A stretch of 64,000 bases of DNA from Candidatus Kapaibacterium sp. (lineage in GTDB: Bacteria > Bacteroidota > Ignavibacteria > Kapaibacteriales > UBA2268), in NCBI GenBank assembly GCA_026390695.1, contig JAPLFL010000117.1, forward strand, positions 1-64,000. Reading direction: 5' to 3'. The translations under genes and the position numbers were made by a program. Below the pieces are notes generated by a model. The model was given only the letters and a program-made list of their open reading frames with translations, searched no databases and was not told where the DNA came from. This document shows positions 7,236 through 16,591 of the stretch, piece after piece; positions within the stretch are counted from its first letter, which is position 1; each line of letters starts with the position of its first letter.

Positions 7236-8354
7236 TTAATTAAATAAAATCGGATCTACATAATTTCTACTCCACCATTTTAATTGTGGTATTTCACCCG
7301 GATAAACAATCGATTCACCGATCATCGGAGTTGCAATTATTATTTTTTCCAGTGCTGCTGCTTTTATTAATCGTTTAACAGGTTCATTCCATTTATGAAG
7401 TGACAAACTGAAACTGCCCCAGTGCATAGGAATCAGCACTTTCCCTTTTAAATCTTTAAATGCTTTAACAGTTTCTTCGGGATACATGTGTATTTCATGC
7501 CATAGTTCATCGTATTGGCCGCATTCCATCATGCAAACATCAAAAGGGCCATACTTTTCACCTATTTCTTTAAATCCCTTAAAATATCCGGAATCTCCCG
7601 AAAAGAAAACTTTTCTTGATTTTCCTGTTATTACCCAGGAGCACCATAAGGTGTTATTTCTGTCAGTCAATCCACGTCCGCTGAAATGCTGAGAAGGAGT
7701 ACAGGTTATAGTTAATTCATTAAAGTGAACTTCTTCCCACCAGTCCGATTCTGAAATATTCTCGGCAGCCACTCCCCAATCAATCAGATGAGAGCCAACT
7801 CCGAGCGGAACAAAAATTTTTTTGACTTTATCTTTTAATTGAATTATCGCTTCCTTATCCAAATGATCAAAATGGTCATGAGATATTATCACGGCATCAA
7901 TTTGTGGCAAATCTTCAATTTCAAGCGGTAAATTCTCATTGAATCTGCGGACAAAACATGAAATAGGGGATACGGATTGTCCGAATACAGGATCCATCAT
8001 GATTCTTTTTCCATCAATCTCAAGCATAAAAGTCGAATGCCCGAACCAGGTGATTCTAATTAAAGAATCATTTAATCCTTCAAATTCTCTTTTATTTCTT
8101 TTTAATACGGGGATTGTCCAGGATGGAATTCTCTCAGAATCATTGCTCAGGAATTTTGGGATTAAAGGAAGCATTTTAATTGGAGTCATGTTTGGTTTGA
8201 TACCACCTGTGTTTTGAAATTTATCTTCAAAATGATTCTTTGATTTCATGATTTTTTCCTTATTGAATCCTTCGGGTTTCTGACCAAATTGCGGAAGATA
8301 TAAAGTTATTAATAAAATTATAACTATGACTAATGACCATTTGAAATAACGCAT
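7236..8354 (-). CDS. metallo-beta-lactamase-fold hydrolase, NAPE-PLD/UlaG-like
   Basis: 372 residues. An N-terminal membrane anchor or signal (residues 5-20) precedes a metallo-beta-lactamase fold domain. The opening RITWFGHSTFMLEIDG is followed by MMDPVFG, the metal motif SHDHFDHLD (159-164), CSWVITG, FSGDSGYFKGF and MHWGSF. This arrangement is that of the N-acyl-phosphatidylethanolamine phospholipase D-like branch, which includes UlaG relatives. It probably hydrolyses a phosphodiester or lactone facing the periplasm; the substrate is unknown. Its start codon directly abuts the stop of the RND permease gene, so it is probably the next gene in the efflux operon. Confidence 0.8.
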   Translation of the reverse strand: MRYFKWSLVIVIILLITLYLPQFGQKPEGFNKEKIMKSKNHFEDKFQNTGGIKPNMTPIKMLPLIPKFLSNDSERIPSWTIPVLKRNKREFEGLNDSLIRITWFGHSTFMLEIDGKRIMMDPVFGQSVSPISCFVRRFNENLPLEIEDLPQIDAVIISHDHFDHLDKEAIIQLKDKVKKIFVPLGVGSHLIDWGVAAENISESDWWEEVHFNELTITCTPSQHFSGRGLTDRNNTLWCSWVITGKSRKVFFSGDSGYFKGFKEIGEKYGPFDVCMMECGQYDELWHEIHMYPEETVKAFKDLKGKVLIPMHWGSFSLSLHKWNEPVKRLIKAAALEKIIIATPMIGESIVYPGEIPQLKWWSRNYVDPILFN

Positions 8355-11300
8355 TTATATCCCCTCCTGATTTACAACTTTAACTTTGGGTGCAAGTAAC
8401 TTATAAATTACCGGTGTGATTACTCTTGATAGCAAAGTCGAGCTGATTAAACCCCCGATTAATACTATTGCCAAAGGAGCGATTAATTGATTTGCCGATA
8501 ATGCAATTGGTAAAAGTCCTCCAATTGCCGTCATTGAAGTTAAAATAATCGGCAGAAATCTTAATTCGCCTGCTTTACGTATGGATTCCTCAAAAGTCAT
8601 ACCTTTTTCACGGAGTTGATTTGTGAAATCGACCAGCAATATTGTGTTTTTCACTTCTATACCCGCAAGTGCGATTAGACCTATGAATGCAACAAAAGAT
8701 AAAGAGTTCCCGGTTAAAAAGAGGGCAATTACTGCTCCGATAATACCTAGTGGTATTACCGATAATACAACCATTGTGCTTTTGAAGGTCTTGAATTCTA
8801 AAATCAATACAGCTATGAAAAGGAAAAAAGTTAATATTAAAATTGATCCAAAACCTCCGAATGCTTCTTCTTTGGATTCTACCTCTCCTGCCATCTGATA
8901 GTTGTAACCTGTGGGCCAATTAAATGCTTTGAGAGCATCATCTACTGCCTGATTTACATTCCCTACTAACATTCCTTCTTTTACGAATGCGCTAACGGAT
9001 ACAGTTCTCACCTTATTATAGTGTTTTATCGAAAGTGGGGAAGACTCAAGTTTCATCGTTGCTATTTGATTCAATCCGATAGCGCTGCCTTTCAAATTAT
9101 TCACATATAAATTATTAAAGACATCGAAACTTACGGGCTGCTGCTTCTCTTTAGTTATTTTAATTGGGAAGTTCTTACCGTTTTCATCTGTTAATTTACC
9201 CACTTCAAAGCCAGCTATTGCCAGTCTCACTGTTTTGTCGATCGCAATAGTCGGAACTCCGAGATTGATGGCTTTTTCTTTATTTATATCAACTCTGATG
9301 TCTGATTTTAAATTCATCAGGGGATTATTTACATAGATTGTTCCATTTGTATTTTTAAGTACACTCTCGACTTTTAATGCAAGATTTCTCAAAGTATCAA
9401 GATTATCCCCGATTATTCTTACGTCAACCGGAGCTATAACCAATGTACCTTGTTGGAAATTTTTAACTTCTACTTTTGCTCCCGGATATGGAGTCCATTT
9501 TGACCGAAGTTTATTGATTAATTTTAGCTTTCTATCAGGGCTTATTTCCTCATGCAACTGAACAAATATCTGTGCAAAATCTTCCCTTTCACTTTCTTGA
9601 ATGACATTATAATAAACTTGTGGATTTCCTTTGCCTACATTAACTGAAAAATATTTTATCTCAGGTATATTCTTCAATTCATCTTCGATTTCTCTGGCTA
9701 CCTTGTCGGTATAATCTATATTGGATTGCAGGGGGGTGGTTATATCGATAAGGAATTGGGGTTTTTCAGAGGCAGGGAATAAACTAAAACCGATAATCGG
9801 GATTAGAAAGAAGGTTCCTCCAAAAATAATGATTGCAATTACGAGTGTAATCAACGGATGCCTCAATCCCTTGTCTAAAATTCTTGAATATCCGAGATGA
9901 ATTAATCTTTGTAAAAATCGCAAAAAGAAATTTCCCTCTTTATTCGAATGTGCTTTAAGTATTCTACTGGACATAAACGGGATTATTGTCAATGAAACAA
10001 CCATTGATGCTAATACAGATGCCATTACCGCCACTGGAAGCGCACGGATAAATTCTCCCGCAGGGCCGGGAAGGAATGTAATCGGCATAAATGCTATCAT
10101 TAACGTGACCGTGCAGCCTATAACGGCTAATCCTATCTGTTGAGTCGCTTTTATTGAGGCTGCCGTTCTGTCAAATCCTTCTCGAAGCCAGCGCTCTATG
10201 TTTTCAACAACTACAATTGAATCATCAACGAGTAATCCCAATGATACAACTAATCCAACGATACTTAACTGATTTAAATTATATCCCAATAGATTCATTA
10301 TCACTATTCCAATCGCAAAAGACAATGGTATAGAGATCATTACTATTAATGAAGCTCTTCCACCTAATGGCAATAAGGTTAAAATCACTAATGAAATCGC
10401 TATTATAAAATCCACACCTAATCCACCCAGTCTTCTATTTACATTATCCCCCTGATCAAAGTTTAAAATCAGTGACAAATTGCTTGGAAGCGTTGTTTTA
10501 AATCGTCCAATCAATGACAAATAATCTTTTTGCGTCTTATTAATGTTTTCTCCCGCCTTTTGAGCTGCTACAATGAATACACTACGATGACGATTCAATC
10601 TTGTAATATGATTTTCCTTCTCATAATTAAAATAAACATCTGCTACATCTCGTAAATACACATTACAACCGTTGGCAGAATGTATTAAAGTGTTTCTAAT
10701 ATCCTCCACATCTTGATAATTGCCACTCGTTTTGATATTAAACGTCTTATTATTAACATCAATCTTTCCGCCAGGAATATTAACCGATTCTGTTTGAACA
10801 GAATTCACTATTGCATCGAGCGGAATCTTCATTGAAGCGATTTTATTCAGCTTCAATTCAATGATAATTTCCTTTTCAGGCATGCCATTTATCTTTACAT
10901 TCTTCAGGGATGGTAATTTCTCTAATTCATCTTTTAATTTATCAACGTATTTCTTTAAAACATCCATCGGGGCATTGTCTGAGATCATGGCTAACTGTAA
11001 AACATTGACGTTTGACGGTGATGATTTACCTATATCTATTCTATAAATGTCTTGCGGCAATTCATTTCTCATGGCATTTGTTTCTCGAATGACTTCCTGA
11101 AACTTTTCATTAACGTCAACTCCGTATTTATACTCGACCGTTATGATTGCAACGCCGTCATTTATTGTTGTTCTAACTCTTTTTATGTTTTCCATCGAGT
11201 AATATTTTGCTTCAAGAGGGTTAACTATCAATTGTTCCATATCTTTCGGGCTTGTACCGGGGTAAATTACAACAACGCCAAAGACAGGGGCATTTATCTC

Positions 11301-11414
11301 CGGATCTTCCGATCTTGGCATGTTGATAATTGTCGTAACCCCCAACGCAATTACCATTATAAAGATAATAAGTGTGAATTGATAGTTCTTTACCGAATAT
11401 TCTAATATTTTCAT
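8355..11414 (-). CDS. RND efflux transporter permease subunit
   Basis: 1019 residues, the normal length of HAE-1/AcrB-like permeases. It starts with a first transmembrane helix (QFTLIIFIMVIALGVTTIIN) and has the two large periplasmic loops. The proton-relay residues are in GLLVDDSIVVVENIERW (Asp-Asp in helix 4) and IEVKNTILLVDF (Lys in helix 10). It uses the proton motive force to expel substrates through a trimer joined to the adaptor and TolC proteins encoded just upstream. The adaptor stop is 15 bp before this start. Substrate range cannot be read from the sequence. Confidence 0.93.
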   Translation of the reverse strand: MKILEYSVKNYQFTLIIFIMVIALGVTTIINMPRSEDPEINAPVFGVVVIYPGTSPKDMEQLIVNPLEAKYYSMENIKRVRTTINDGVAIITVEYKYGVDVNEKFQEVIRETNAMRNELPQDIYRIDIGKSSPSNVNVLQLAMISDNAPMDVLKKYVDKLKDELEKLPSLKNVKINGMPEKEIIIELKLNKIASMKIPLDAIVNSVQTESVNIPGGKIDVNNKTFNIKTSGNYQDVEDIRNTLIHSANGCNVYLRDVADVYFNYEKENHITRLNRHRSVFIVAAQKAGENINKTQKDYLSLIGRFKTTLPSNLSLILNFDQGDNVNRRLGGLGVDFIIAISLVILTLLPLGGRASLIVMISIPLSFAIGIVIMNLLGYNLNQLSIVGLVVSLGLLVDDSIVVVENIERWLREGFDRTAASIKATQQIGLAVIGCTVTLMIAFMPITFLPGPAGEFIRALPVAVMASVLASMVVSLTIIPFMSSRILKAHSNKEGNFFLRFLQRLIHLGYSRILDKGLRHPLITLVIAIIIFGGTFFLIPIIGFSLFPASEKPQFLIDITTPLQSNIDYTDKVAREIEDELKNIPEIKYFSVNVGKGNPQVYYNVIQESEREDFAQIFVQLHEEISPDRKLKLINKLRSKWTPYPGAKVEVKNFQQGTLVIAPVDVRIIGDNLDTLRNLALKVESVLKNTNGTIYVNNPLMNLKSDIRVDINKEKAINLGVPTIAIDKTVRLAIAGFEVGKLTDENGKNFPIKITKEKQQPVSFDVFNNLYVNNLKGSAIGLNQIATMKLESSPLSIKHYNKVRTVSVSAFVKEGMLVGNVNQAVDDALKAFNWPTGYNYQMAGEVESKEEAFGGFGSILILTFFLFIAVLILEFKTFKSTMVVLSVIPLGIIGAVIALFLTGNSLSFVAFIGLIALAGIEVKNTILLVDFTNQLREKGMTFEESIRKAGELRFLPIILTSMTAIGGLLPIALSANQLIAPLAIVLIGGLISSTLLSRVITPVIYKLLAPKVKVVNQEGI

Positions 11415-11429
11415 TTTATTTATAACTAA

Positions 11430-12476
11430 TTATTTAACAACTTTAATTTTAGAATTATCCGTTAGATAAGCGTTCCCCGATACAATTAAGTATTTCATCC
11501 CCTCAAGACCGCTTTCGACTATTACTCGATCCTTGACAATATTCCGAATATCGACTTTAATTTTATTTGCAACAAGAAGATCATTAGTAACAAATATGTA
11601 ACCGCTCCGATGATCGCCGTCAAGGATTGCATCATATGGGATTGACCATGCAGCAAGAGGAGATTTTAAATAAATAACGGCTTTCCCGAAAAGTCCGCTC
11701 GCGATTTTTCCTTTATTAACACCTTTTATTTTAAGAAAAACCTCGAAAACTCCCGTATTAGGATCGATACTTTCCGATTTCTTATAGACAAACGCCTCTA
11801 CCTTATTGTCGGGCAATGCATCAACCTCTATTTCCGCCCTATCATTCAATTCAATTAACGACCACTCCTTGTCACTTACCCCAACCTTTAAGACCCAGTT
11901 GTTTGCAATTGCGCCATTTGTTTGAAGAACCGGAGAACCCGGGCTAACAACCTGGCCTTCCGATGCATATTTGCGAAGCACAAAGCCATCATTCAATGCT
12001 TTTATTGTTGAAAAAGCCTGATTAAAGTTTGCAATGTCAAGGGATTTGCTTGCAAGGTCGAAAAATGTGCTTGCATTCTGTACTTGCTCCAATGTAACAA
12101 CGGAATCTTTGTAAAGATTAGTGACTCTCGCCAAATCACGCTCGGCTTTTTGGTATGCAGCCTTGGCTTGCGAAACATTAGCATTGATTTCTGTCAAATC
12201 TAAAGAGGCAATTATCTGTCCCTTACGTATTTTGTCGCCTTCTTTAACGAAAATTCTGCTAATAACGCCTCCGGTTTTAAAAGCAAGCAAAGTTTCATCC
12301 TCTGAAGAGAATTGCCCCGATGTTGCAACGGTACGCAATAGGTTTTCCTTTTCGACACAAATAACTCTAACAGGTATTTCTCCCTTATCAGAGATAGGAT
12401 TTTCATTATTAGACTTGTTACATCCGATTATAAACAGAACAAACAAGATTAGTAAGATAAGAAATGGTATTTTCAT
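11430..12476 (-). CDS. RND efflux periplasmic adaptor (membrane fusion protein), lipoprotein
   Basis: 348 residues. The N-terminus LLILFVLFIIGCNKS gives a lipobox with C19, so the protein is anchored to a membrane by lipid. The middle has the lipoyl/barrel-sandwich hybrid pattern (LAFKTGGVISRIFVKEGDKI, then GQIIASLDLTE) and a short coiled-coil hairpin (ISQAKAAYQKAERDLAR-like), followed by the beta-barrel segment. It links the RND permease to TolC. The upstream gap of about 440 bp contains a 21-bp tandem repeat and may hold a separate promoter. Confidence 0.9.
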   Translation of the reverse strand: MKIPFLILLILFVLFIIGCNKSNNENPISDKGEIPVRVICVEKENLLRTVATSGQFSSEDETLLAFKTGGVISRIFVKEGDKIRKGQIIASLDLTEINANVSQAKAAYQKAERDLARVTNLYKDSVVTLEQVQNASTFFDLASKSLDIANFNQAFSTIKALNDGFVLRKYASEGQVVSPGSPVLQTNGAIANNWVLKVGVSDKEWSLIELNDRAEIEVDALPDNKVEAFVYKKSESIDPNTGVFEVFLKIKGVNKGKIASGLFGKAVIYLKSPLAAWSIPYDAILDGDHRSGYIFVTNDLLVANKIKVDIRNIVKDRVIVESGLEGMKYLIVSGNAYLTDNSKIKVVK

Positions 12477-12639
12477 TGAATTATTCCTATATTTAATTAA
12501 GATATATATTTATTTAATAATTAGTTATGTAAAATGATGCTTATAAAATCAATATTTAAAGCTAAGAATCTTGAAATTATGAATTAAAAATTTGATTTTC
12601 TACTATCCAATTGATATTTTTTTCACTCCGCAACTGAAT

Positions 12640-12765
12640 TTCCTCTTTAAAATACAAATTTTCCTCTTTAAAATACAAATTTTCCTCTTTAAAATACAAA
12701 TTTTCCAGTCTAAAATACAAATTTTCCTCTTTAAAATACAAATTTTCCAGTCTAAAATACATAAT
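12640..12765. repeat. 21-bp tandem repeat, six copies
   Basis: Six head-to-tail units of 21 bp begin at 12640, 12661, 12682, 12703, 12724 and 12745. The unit is TTCCTCTTTAAAATACAAAT plus T. Two versions occur, with CTCTT or AGTCT at positions 5-9, in the order A-A-A-B-A-B, and a degenerate seventh unit begins at 12766. The unit length is two helical turns and also a whole number of codons. A minus-strand reading frame therefore gives a heptad repeat (ENLYFKE / ENLYFRL). It lies in the 441-bp gap between the adaptor and tolC genes; the rest of the gap shows no gene. Confidence 0.9.
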
Positions 12766-12917
12766 TTCCACACTACGTATATTAATATCATTTCTTCAAA
12801 TTAGAACTGAATCTATACTTGTAAAAATTATCTTATTAATATAATAATTCGTATTCTTATTTTAAACATTATTTGAATTACATATTAAAACTTCTAATTA
12901 TCATCTGAAAATACCGA

Positions 12918-14372
12918 TCATTGATTATATTCCCGGTCGTATTTTGCTTTGGCTATCAGAATATAAAATTTGTTTATATTCACTAAAAGTTGCGAACTAA
13001 TTAATTGATTTCTTGCATCCACAGTTTCGAGAAAGGTATTTACACCTTCTTTAAATCCTTTTATACTTAGATTATTGTAACTATCTGCTGTTTTAAGTTG
13101 TTTAATAGATAAATTATAGTTTTGAAGAGCATATTTGAGATCAATCTGAGCATTAGAACCAGAAAGAATCAATTGTTTCTTGGATTTCTCATATTCATAT
13201 TCAGCATTCCTTATTTCTAAATAGGATTCCTCGATTTTATAAGAATTACGGAAGCCTTCAAATATGGGAACATTTAATCTAAGACCCAGTAAATAGTATT
13301 TAGAATCTTTATTAACCATAAAATTACTCTCTTGAGAGCCAAGATCAAGGAAAAAACTAATTTTAGGAAGCCAATAATCCTGTTGCATAGATAATACTTG
13401 CTTATTAATATCAATTGCATGATTTAGAATAACCAATTCCTCGCGTTGAGATATAGAATGAATATTTAAATTATTGATTATATTAATTTCATTGTCGATA
13501 TTTGTTATTTCATCAATGAGAATCTCAGTATCAAGATCTCTATTAATCAGGAAATTAAAGTATTTCCTCGCAATGTTGGATTTATTCTCAGCATCAAGAA
13601 TCTTTGCGCGAATATTTTCTATCTCGCTCTCAGTTTTAAGAAGGTATGCAGGAAGAGCGGAACCATTTTTTACAAGAGATTCATACATTCGCTTAGCTTC
13701 GTGAGCCAAATTATTAGCTGAATTATAGATTTTCACAAGTTCAAGGCAGCTCTGAAAAGAATAATAAGCGACTTTTATCTCTTTTATAAGCTCGCGTTTA
13801 TATACATCAATCTCAATTTCCTTTACATTAGCCAATTCTTTCTTTATATTTGAATTATGAAAGAGATCAATATCGAAAACCGGCATTGAGGTTCTGATTT
13901 TCGCATCATAAAAATTGCTTGGAGCGAATGATTCCTTTACATTATTTATTTGGGGGAATTTATTCGACGTTGTAAGTTGGTTTAGAGTAGAATAAACTGG
14001 GTTTAGCAGGTCTCCGATCGGGAGATTAATACTTCGGCCACCATCTCCGCTGGTATATTCACCGATTAGATTGACTTGTGGCAGGAAATAGCTGTTTGCA
14101 TTCTTGAGAGCAATCATTGCTTTATCGAGTGCGATGTGTTTTTGTTTCATTACAAGATTATTCTCAATGCCTTCCTTGATATATTTAGTGAGATTATCTT
14201 GTGCAAAAGCGGGAAATCGAAGCAGGAGACACAATAGAGCAATTGCGAGAGAGATTTGAAGCGGATGAATAAAGGTTGCAGTAGATTCATAATTATATTT
14301 TCGTTTATATAAACGGATAAGATTAATGGAATCACTGGATACAGCGGATTTTATTTTTCTTTTTCTAATCAT
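12918..14372 (-). CDS. TolC-family outer membrane efflux protein
   Basis: 484 residues. A signal peptide ends at about FPAFAQ (residue 58), preceded by an unusually long N-terminus; a start further in is likely but no internal Met gives a shorter signal cleanly. The mature part contains two repeats of the outer-membrane efflux protein domain with long helices, e.g. IKEVKVAYYSFQSCLELVKIY-like and AQIDLKYALQNYNLSIKQL. It forms the outer-membrane channel of the tripartite pump. A perfect palindromic operator candidate at 14418-14434 lies 46 bp upstream of this start. Confidence 0.88.
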   Translation of the reverse strand: MIRKRKIKSAVSSDSINLIRLYKRKYNYESTATFIHPLQISLAIALLCLLLRFPAFAQDNLTKYIKEGIENNLVMKQKHIALDKAMIALKNANSYFLPQVNLIGEYTSGDGGRSINLPIGDLLNPVYSTLNQLTTSNKFPQINNVKESFAPSNFYDAKIRTSMPVFDIDLFHNSNIKKELANVKEIEIDVYKRELIKEIKVAYYSFQSCLELVKIYNSANNLAHEAKRMYESLVKNGSALPAYLLKTESEIENIRAKILDAENKSNIARKYFNFLINRDLDTEILIDEITNIDNEINIINNLNIHSISQREELVILNHAIDINKQVLSMQQDYWLPKISFFLDLGSQESNFMVNKDSKYYLLGLRLNVPIFEGFRNSYKIEESYLEIRNAEYEYEKSKKQLILSGSNAQIDLKYALQNYNLSIKQLKTADSYNNLSIKGFKEGVNTFLETVDARNQLISSQLLVNINKFYILIAKAKYDREYNQ

Positions 14373-14417
14373 ATTTATCTTTCTACTCAGTTTTTATAAT
14401 ATTCACATTATTTATTA

Positions 14418-14434
14418 AATGAACACTGTTCATT
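14418..14434. promoter_or_regulatory. candidate TetR operator upstream of tolC (perfect 17-bp palindrome)
   Basis: AATGAACACTGTTCATT is a perfect inverted repeat of 8 bp arms around one central C. It lies between the tetR-like gene and tolC, where a local repressor would act. Related imperfect copies occur at 15219-15234 and 15836-15852, before two other genes. TetR-family operators commonly have this form. Confidence 0.6.
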
Positions 14435-14592
14435 GTTTCACAAAAAAATATACGAAAAGTTTCTACAAAAGTTTCACAACTCAATAATATTTATTTTCAT
14501 TTCGTTATTTTATTCGATTGAATCGCGCGGAATCCACTTATAAACACTGTATTCAAGCTATTTCCAGCAATCAAGATAATGAAAAATTAATC

Positions 14593-15204
14593 TCATTTTT
14601 TAAAAAATTCTAACATATCGATTACGCTGTCAATAGTCTCTTCAATTGAAAATCCATGCCTTTTTAAAAGCAGAACATTCCTGCATATTTCGAGAGAAGC
14701 CACTCCATGCACCAAAGACCATAAATAAAAAGCCACCTGGCGCGGGTCTCTATTTGGGAAATATCCAATTTCCTGGCACTGAATCACATTATTGACTAAT
14801 ATCCTCAAAGAGCGATTACTTGATTCCCATTCTGTTTTATCATTCATTATATTCAGGCATGCGGTTGAAATGAACATTAGCTCATAGTATTCGTGATTTT
14901 GGAAAGCAAAATCAATATAAGCACGGGCATGAGCTTTCAATCTATCAAAAGGGTCTTCGATATTTTGCACGGATAATTGTTTTTCAAATAGTTTGCCGAG
15001 TCCGATTTCCTGCAAAGCATAAAGGATTTCACTTTTTTCTTTGAAATAGAGATAGATTGTGCCGGGACTATAAGAAATTTTAGCAGCAATTTTTCTAATG
15101 GAAACATTCTCATACCCCTGATCAATAAACAGTTCCATAGCCGCATCAAGAATACTTTGCTTCATACTTTTCACTTCGTTTTCACGTCTTTCTGCAATTC
15201 CCAT
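14593..15204 (-). CDS. TetR/AcrR-family transcriptional regulator
   Basis: 203 residues. The N-terminal helix-turn-helix reads AAMELFIDQGYENVSIRKIA then SYSPGTIYLYFKEKSEILYAL, a textbook TetR DNA-binding domain (residues about 17-65). The C-terminal part is a typical ligand-binding, dimerising helical domain. It is the first gene of the tolC-adaptor-RND group and probably represses it until a toxic ligand binds. Palindromic sites related to TGAACAcTGTTCA lie before its own start and before tolC, which suggests autoregulation. Confidence 0.9.
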   Translation of the reverse strand: MGIAERRENEVKSMKQSILDAAMELFIDQGYENVSIRKIAAKISYSPGTIYLYFKEKSEILYALQEIGLGKLFEKQLSVQNIEDPFDRLKAHARAYIDFAFQNHEYYELMFISTACLNIMNDKTEWESSNRSLRILVNNVIQCQEIGYFPNRDPRQVAFYLWSLVHGVASLEICRNVLLLKRHGFSIEETIDSVIDMLEFFKK

Positions 15205-15218
15205 TTTCTCTTCTCCCT

Positions 15219-15234
15219 ATTTACATTGTTCATT
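15219..15234. promoter_or_regulatory. candidate TetR operator upstream of tetR (imperfect)
   Basis: On the minus strand AATGAACAATGTAAAT matches the perfect site at 14418-14434 in 13 of 17 positions when extended by one base: the left half-site is intact and the right half is degenerate. It lies 15 bp upstream of the tetR start, a normal place for autorepression. Confidence 0.45.
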
Positions 15235-15311
15235 TAATATTCAATGCAAAAATAAAGTTTTTCCGAGAATAAAACAAATCATTACTTTACGAACTTTATA
15301 AACTATAAGAA

Positions 15312-15743
15312 TTAATTAACTCTCGTCCAAGTCTCAGTGCGACCAAACAAAGAAAAACCGATATATCCTCTGATACTGAGAGTATTCGTATTTTCCAGCC
15401 ACATTTTACAACTATAATCTTTCCCGTTATTCGGATCATAGATATTTCCGTCCTTCCAAATTTCGCCGTCAAAGCGGAAGTCACGCAATAAGACTAATCC
15501 GATTATAGGTTGATTTCTTAAAGATGGATTAGGATTCTTTTCATCAACCATAGCGGCTTTTGGATCTTTGGGTTTGGCAACAATAATTTTTCCTTGAAAT
15601 GTACCATTTGCGGCTTTGTAAATCTGAATCTGAGCAGTACCGTCATTGGTTTTCCACTTTCCGATGATTAAATCGCTATTTTGAGCAGCCAGACTCATTG
15701 CAGCAAAACAAATTAAAGCGAAGAATAAAACATTGAATTTCAT
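15312..15743 (-). CDS. secreted DUF2147-domain protein
   Basis: 143 residues from the ATG at 15743, which I prefer over the in-frame start at 15797 because AAGGAT precedes it and the product begins with a clean signal peptide (MKFNVLFFALICFAAMSLAAQ). The mature part DLIIGKWKTNDGTAQIQIYK ... FRFDGEIWKDGNIYDPNNGKDYSCKMWL ... LSIRGYIGFSLFGRTETWTR is the DUF2147 signature. The family is periplasmic and of unknown function, possibly lipid- or envelope-stress related. A match to the TetR operator lies about 95 bp upstream. Confidence 0.85.
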   Translation of the reverse strand: MKFNVLFFALICFAAMSLAAQNSDLIIGKWKTNDGTAQIQIYKAANGTFQGKIIVAKPKDPKAAMVDEKNPNPSLRNQPIIGLVLLRDFRFDGEIWKDGNIYDPNNGKDYSCKMWLENTNTLSIRGYIGFSLFGRTETWTRVN

Positions 15744-15835
15744 AAAATATCCTTTAAAAATAAAAATAAATAGAGCCATCCTTGGCAAATCCTTCATCCT
15801 AAAAATTAATTGTCAAAACCTTACGCTGTATATAT

Positions 15836-15852
15836 ACTAAACACGGTTCATT
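15836..15852. promoter_or_regulatory. candidate TetR operator upstream of the DUF2147 gene
   Basis: The 17 bases ACTAAACACGGTTCATT agree with the perfect palindrome at 14418-14434 in 14 of 17 positions, with the right half-site GTTCATT intact. It lies between the DUF2147 gene (minus) and the PhnB-like gene (plus), so it could affect either. The same regulator may control envelope protein and pump together. Confidence 0.4.
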
Positions 15853-15944
15853 ATTTTTTTTATTGTTTTTGAAATTCAGATTATTTTTGTTTATTAAATA
15901 TCTTTATGCTATTTTTGAGTTTTTAGATTAATATTAGGAATTTC

Positions 15945-16406
15945 ATGCAAAAAATTACGCCTTGTCTCTGGTTTAATGATCAAGCAGAAGAAGCAGTAAA
16001 TTTTTATAGATCCATTTTTAAAATTTCAGAGATATTAAAAATTTCAAGATATGGTGAAGGAGCGCCTTTTGAAAAGGGAACAGTGTTAACAATTAGTTTC
16101 ACCATTAATGGACAAGAATTTTTAGCCCTTAATGGTGGTCCAATTTATAATTTTACACCTGCTATATCGTTTATAATTAATTGCATAAATCAGGCAGAAA
16201 TTGATGAATACTGGGATAAATTATCAGAAGGTGGCCAAGAAGTACAATGTGGCTGGCTAACCGATAAATATGGTGTCTCATGGCAAATTGTACCAACCGA
16301 GCTTGGTGATTTGCTTAATGATGAAGATGCTGCAAAATCCCATAGAGCCATGATGGCTATGCTCCAAATGATAAAAATTGATATTGACAAATTGAGAAAT
16401 GCCTGA
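15945..16406 (+). CDS. PhnB-like VOC-family (glyoxalase/dioxygenase fold) protein
   Basis: 153 residues. The start MQKITPCLWFNDQAEEAVNFY, the middle GTVLTISFTINGQEFLALNGGP and the end CGWLTDKYGVSWQIVP are the three conserved blocks of PhnB-like '3-demethylubiquinone methyltransferase-like' VOC proteins. A short helical C-terminus (SHRAMMAMLQM) is also typical. Despite the PhnB name, no phosphonate role is established for these small proteins. The gene stands alone between opposite neighbours. Confidence 0.8.
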   Translation: MQKITPCLWFNDQAEEAVNFYRSIFKISEILKISRYGEGAPFEKGTVLTISFTINGQEFLALNGGPIYNFTPAISFIINCINQAEIDEYWDKLSEGGQEVQCGWLTDKYGVSWQIVPTELGDLLNDEDAAKSHRAMMAMLQMIKIDIDKLRNA

Positions 16407-16591
16407 TGAGTTTATAAAGTTTGTAAATAAAGTATGGTTAAAATTTGAATTATTTTCATTCTTTTCTTATTATAGATAGTGAAAATTATATTCTTGGCTC
16501 TCATTTCTGGCATTCTCTATGGTAGGAGCAATTTTCGGTAAGTCTTGAGTTACAAATAATCATAAAATTAATTATATATGGAGTAAAATTA

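Noticed and set aside
12577-12804. Short open frames on both strands across the 21-bp repeat, encoding ENLYFK-type heptads
   Set aside because: They arise because 21 is divisible by three; no ribosome binding site or conserved protein supports translation.
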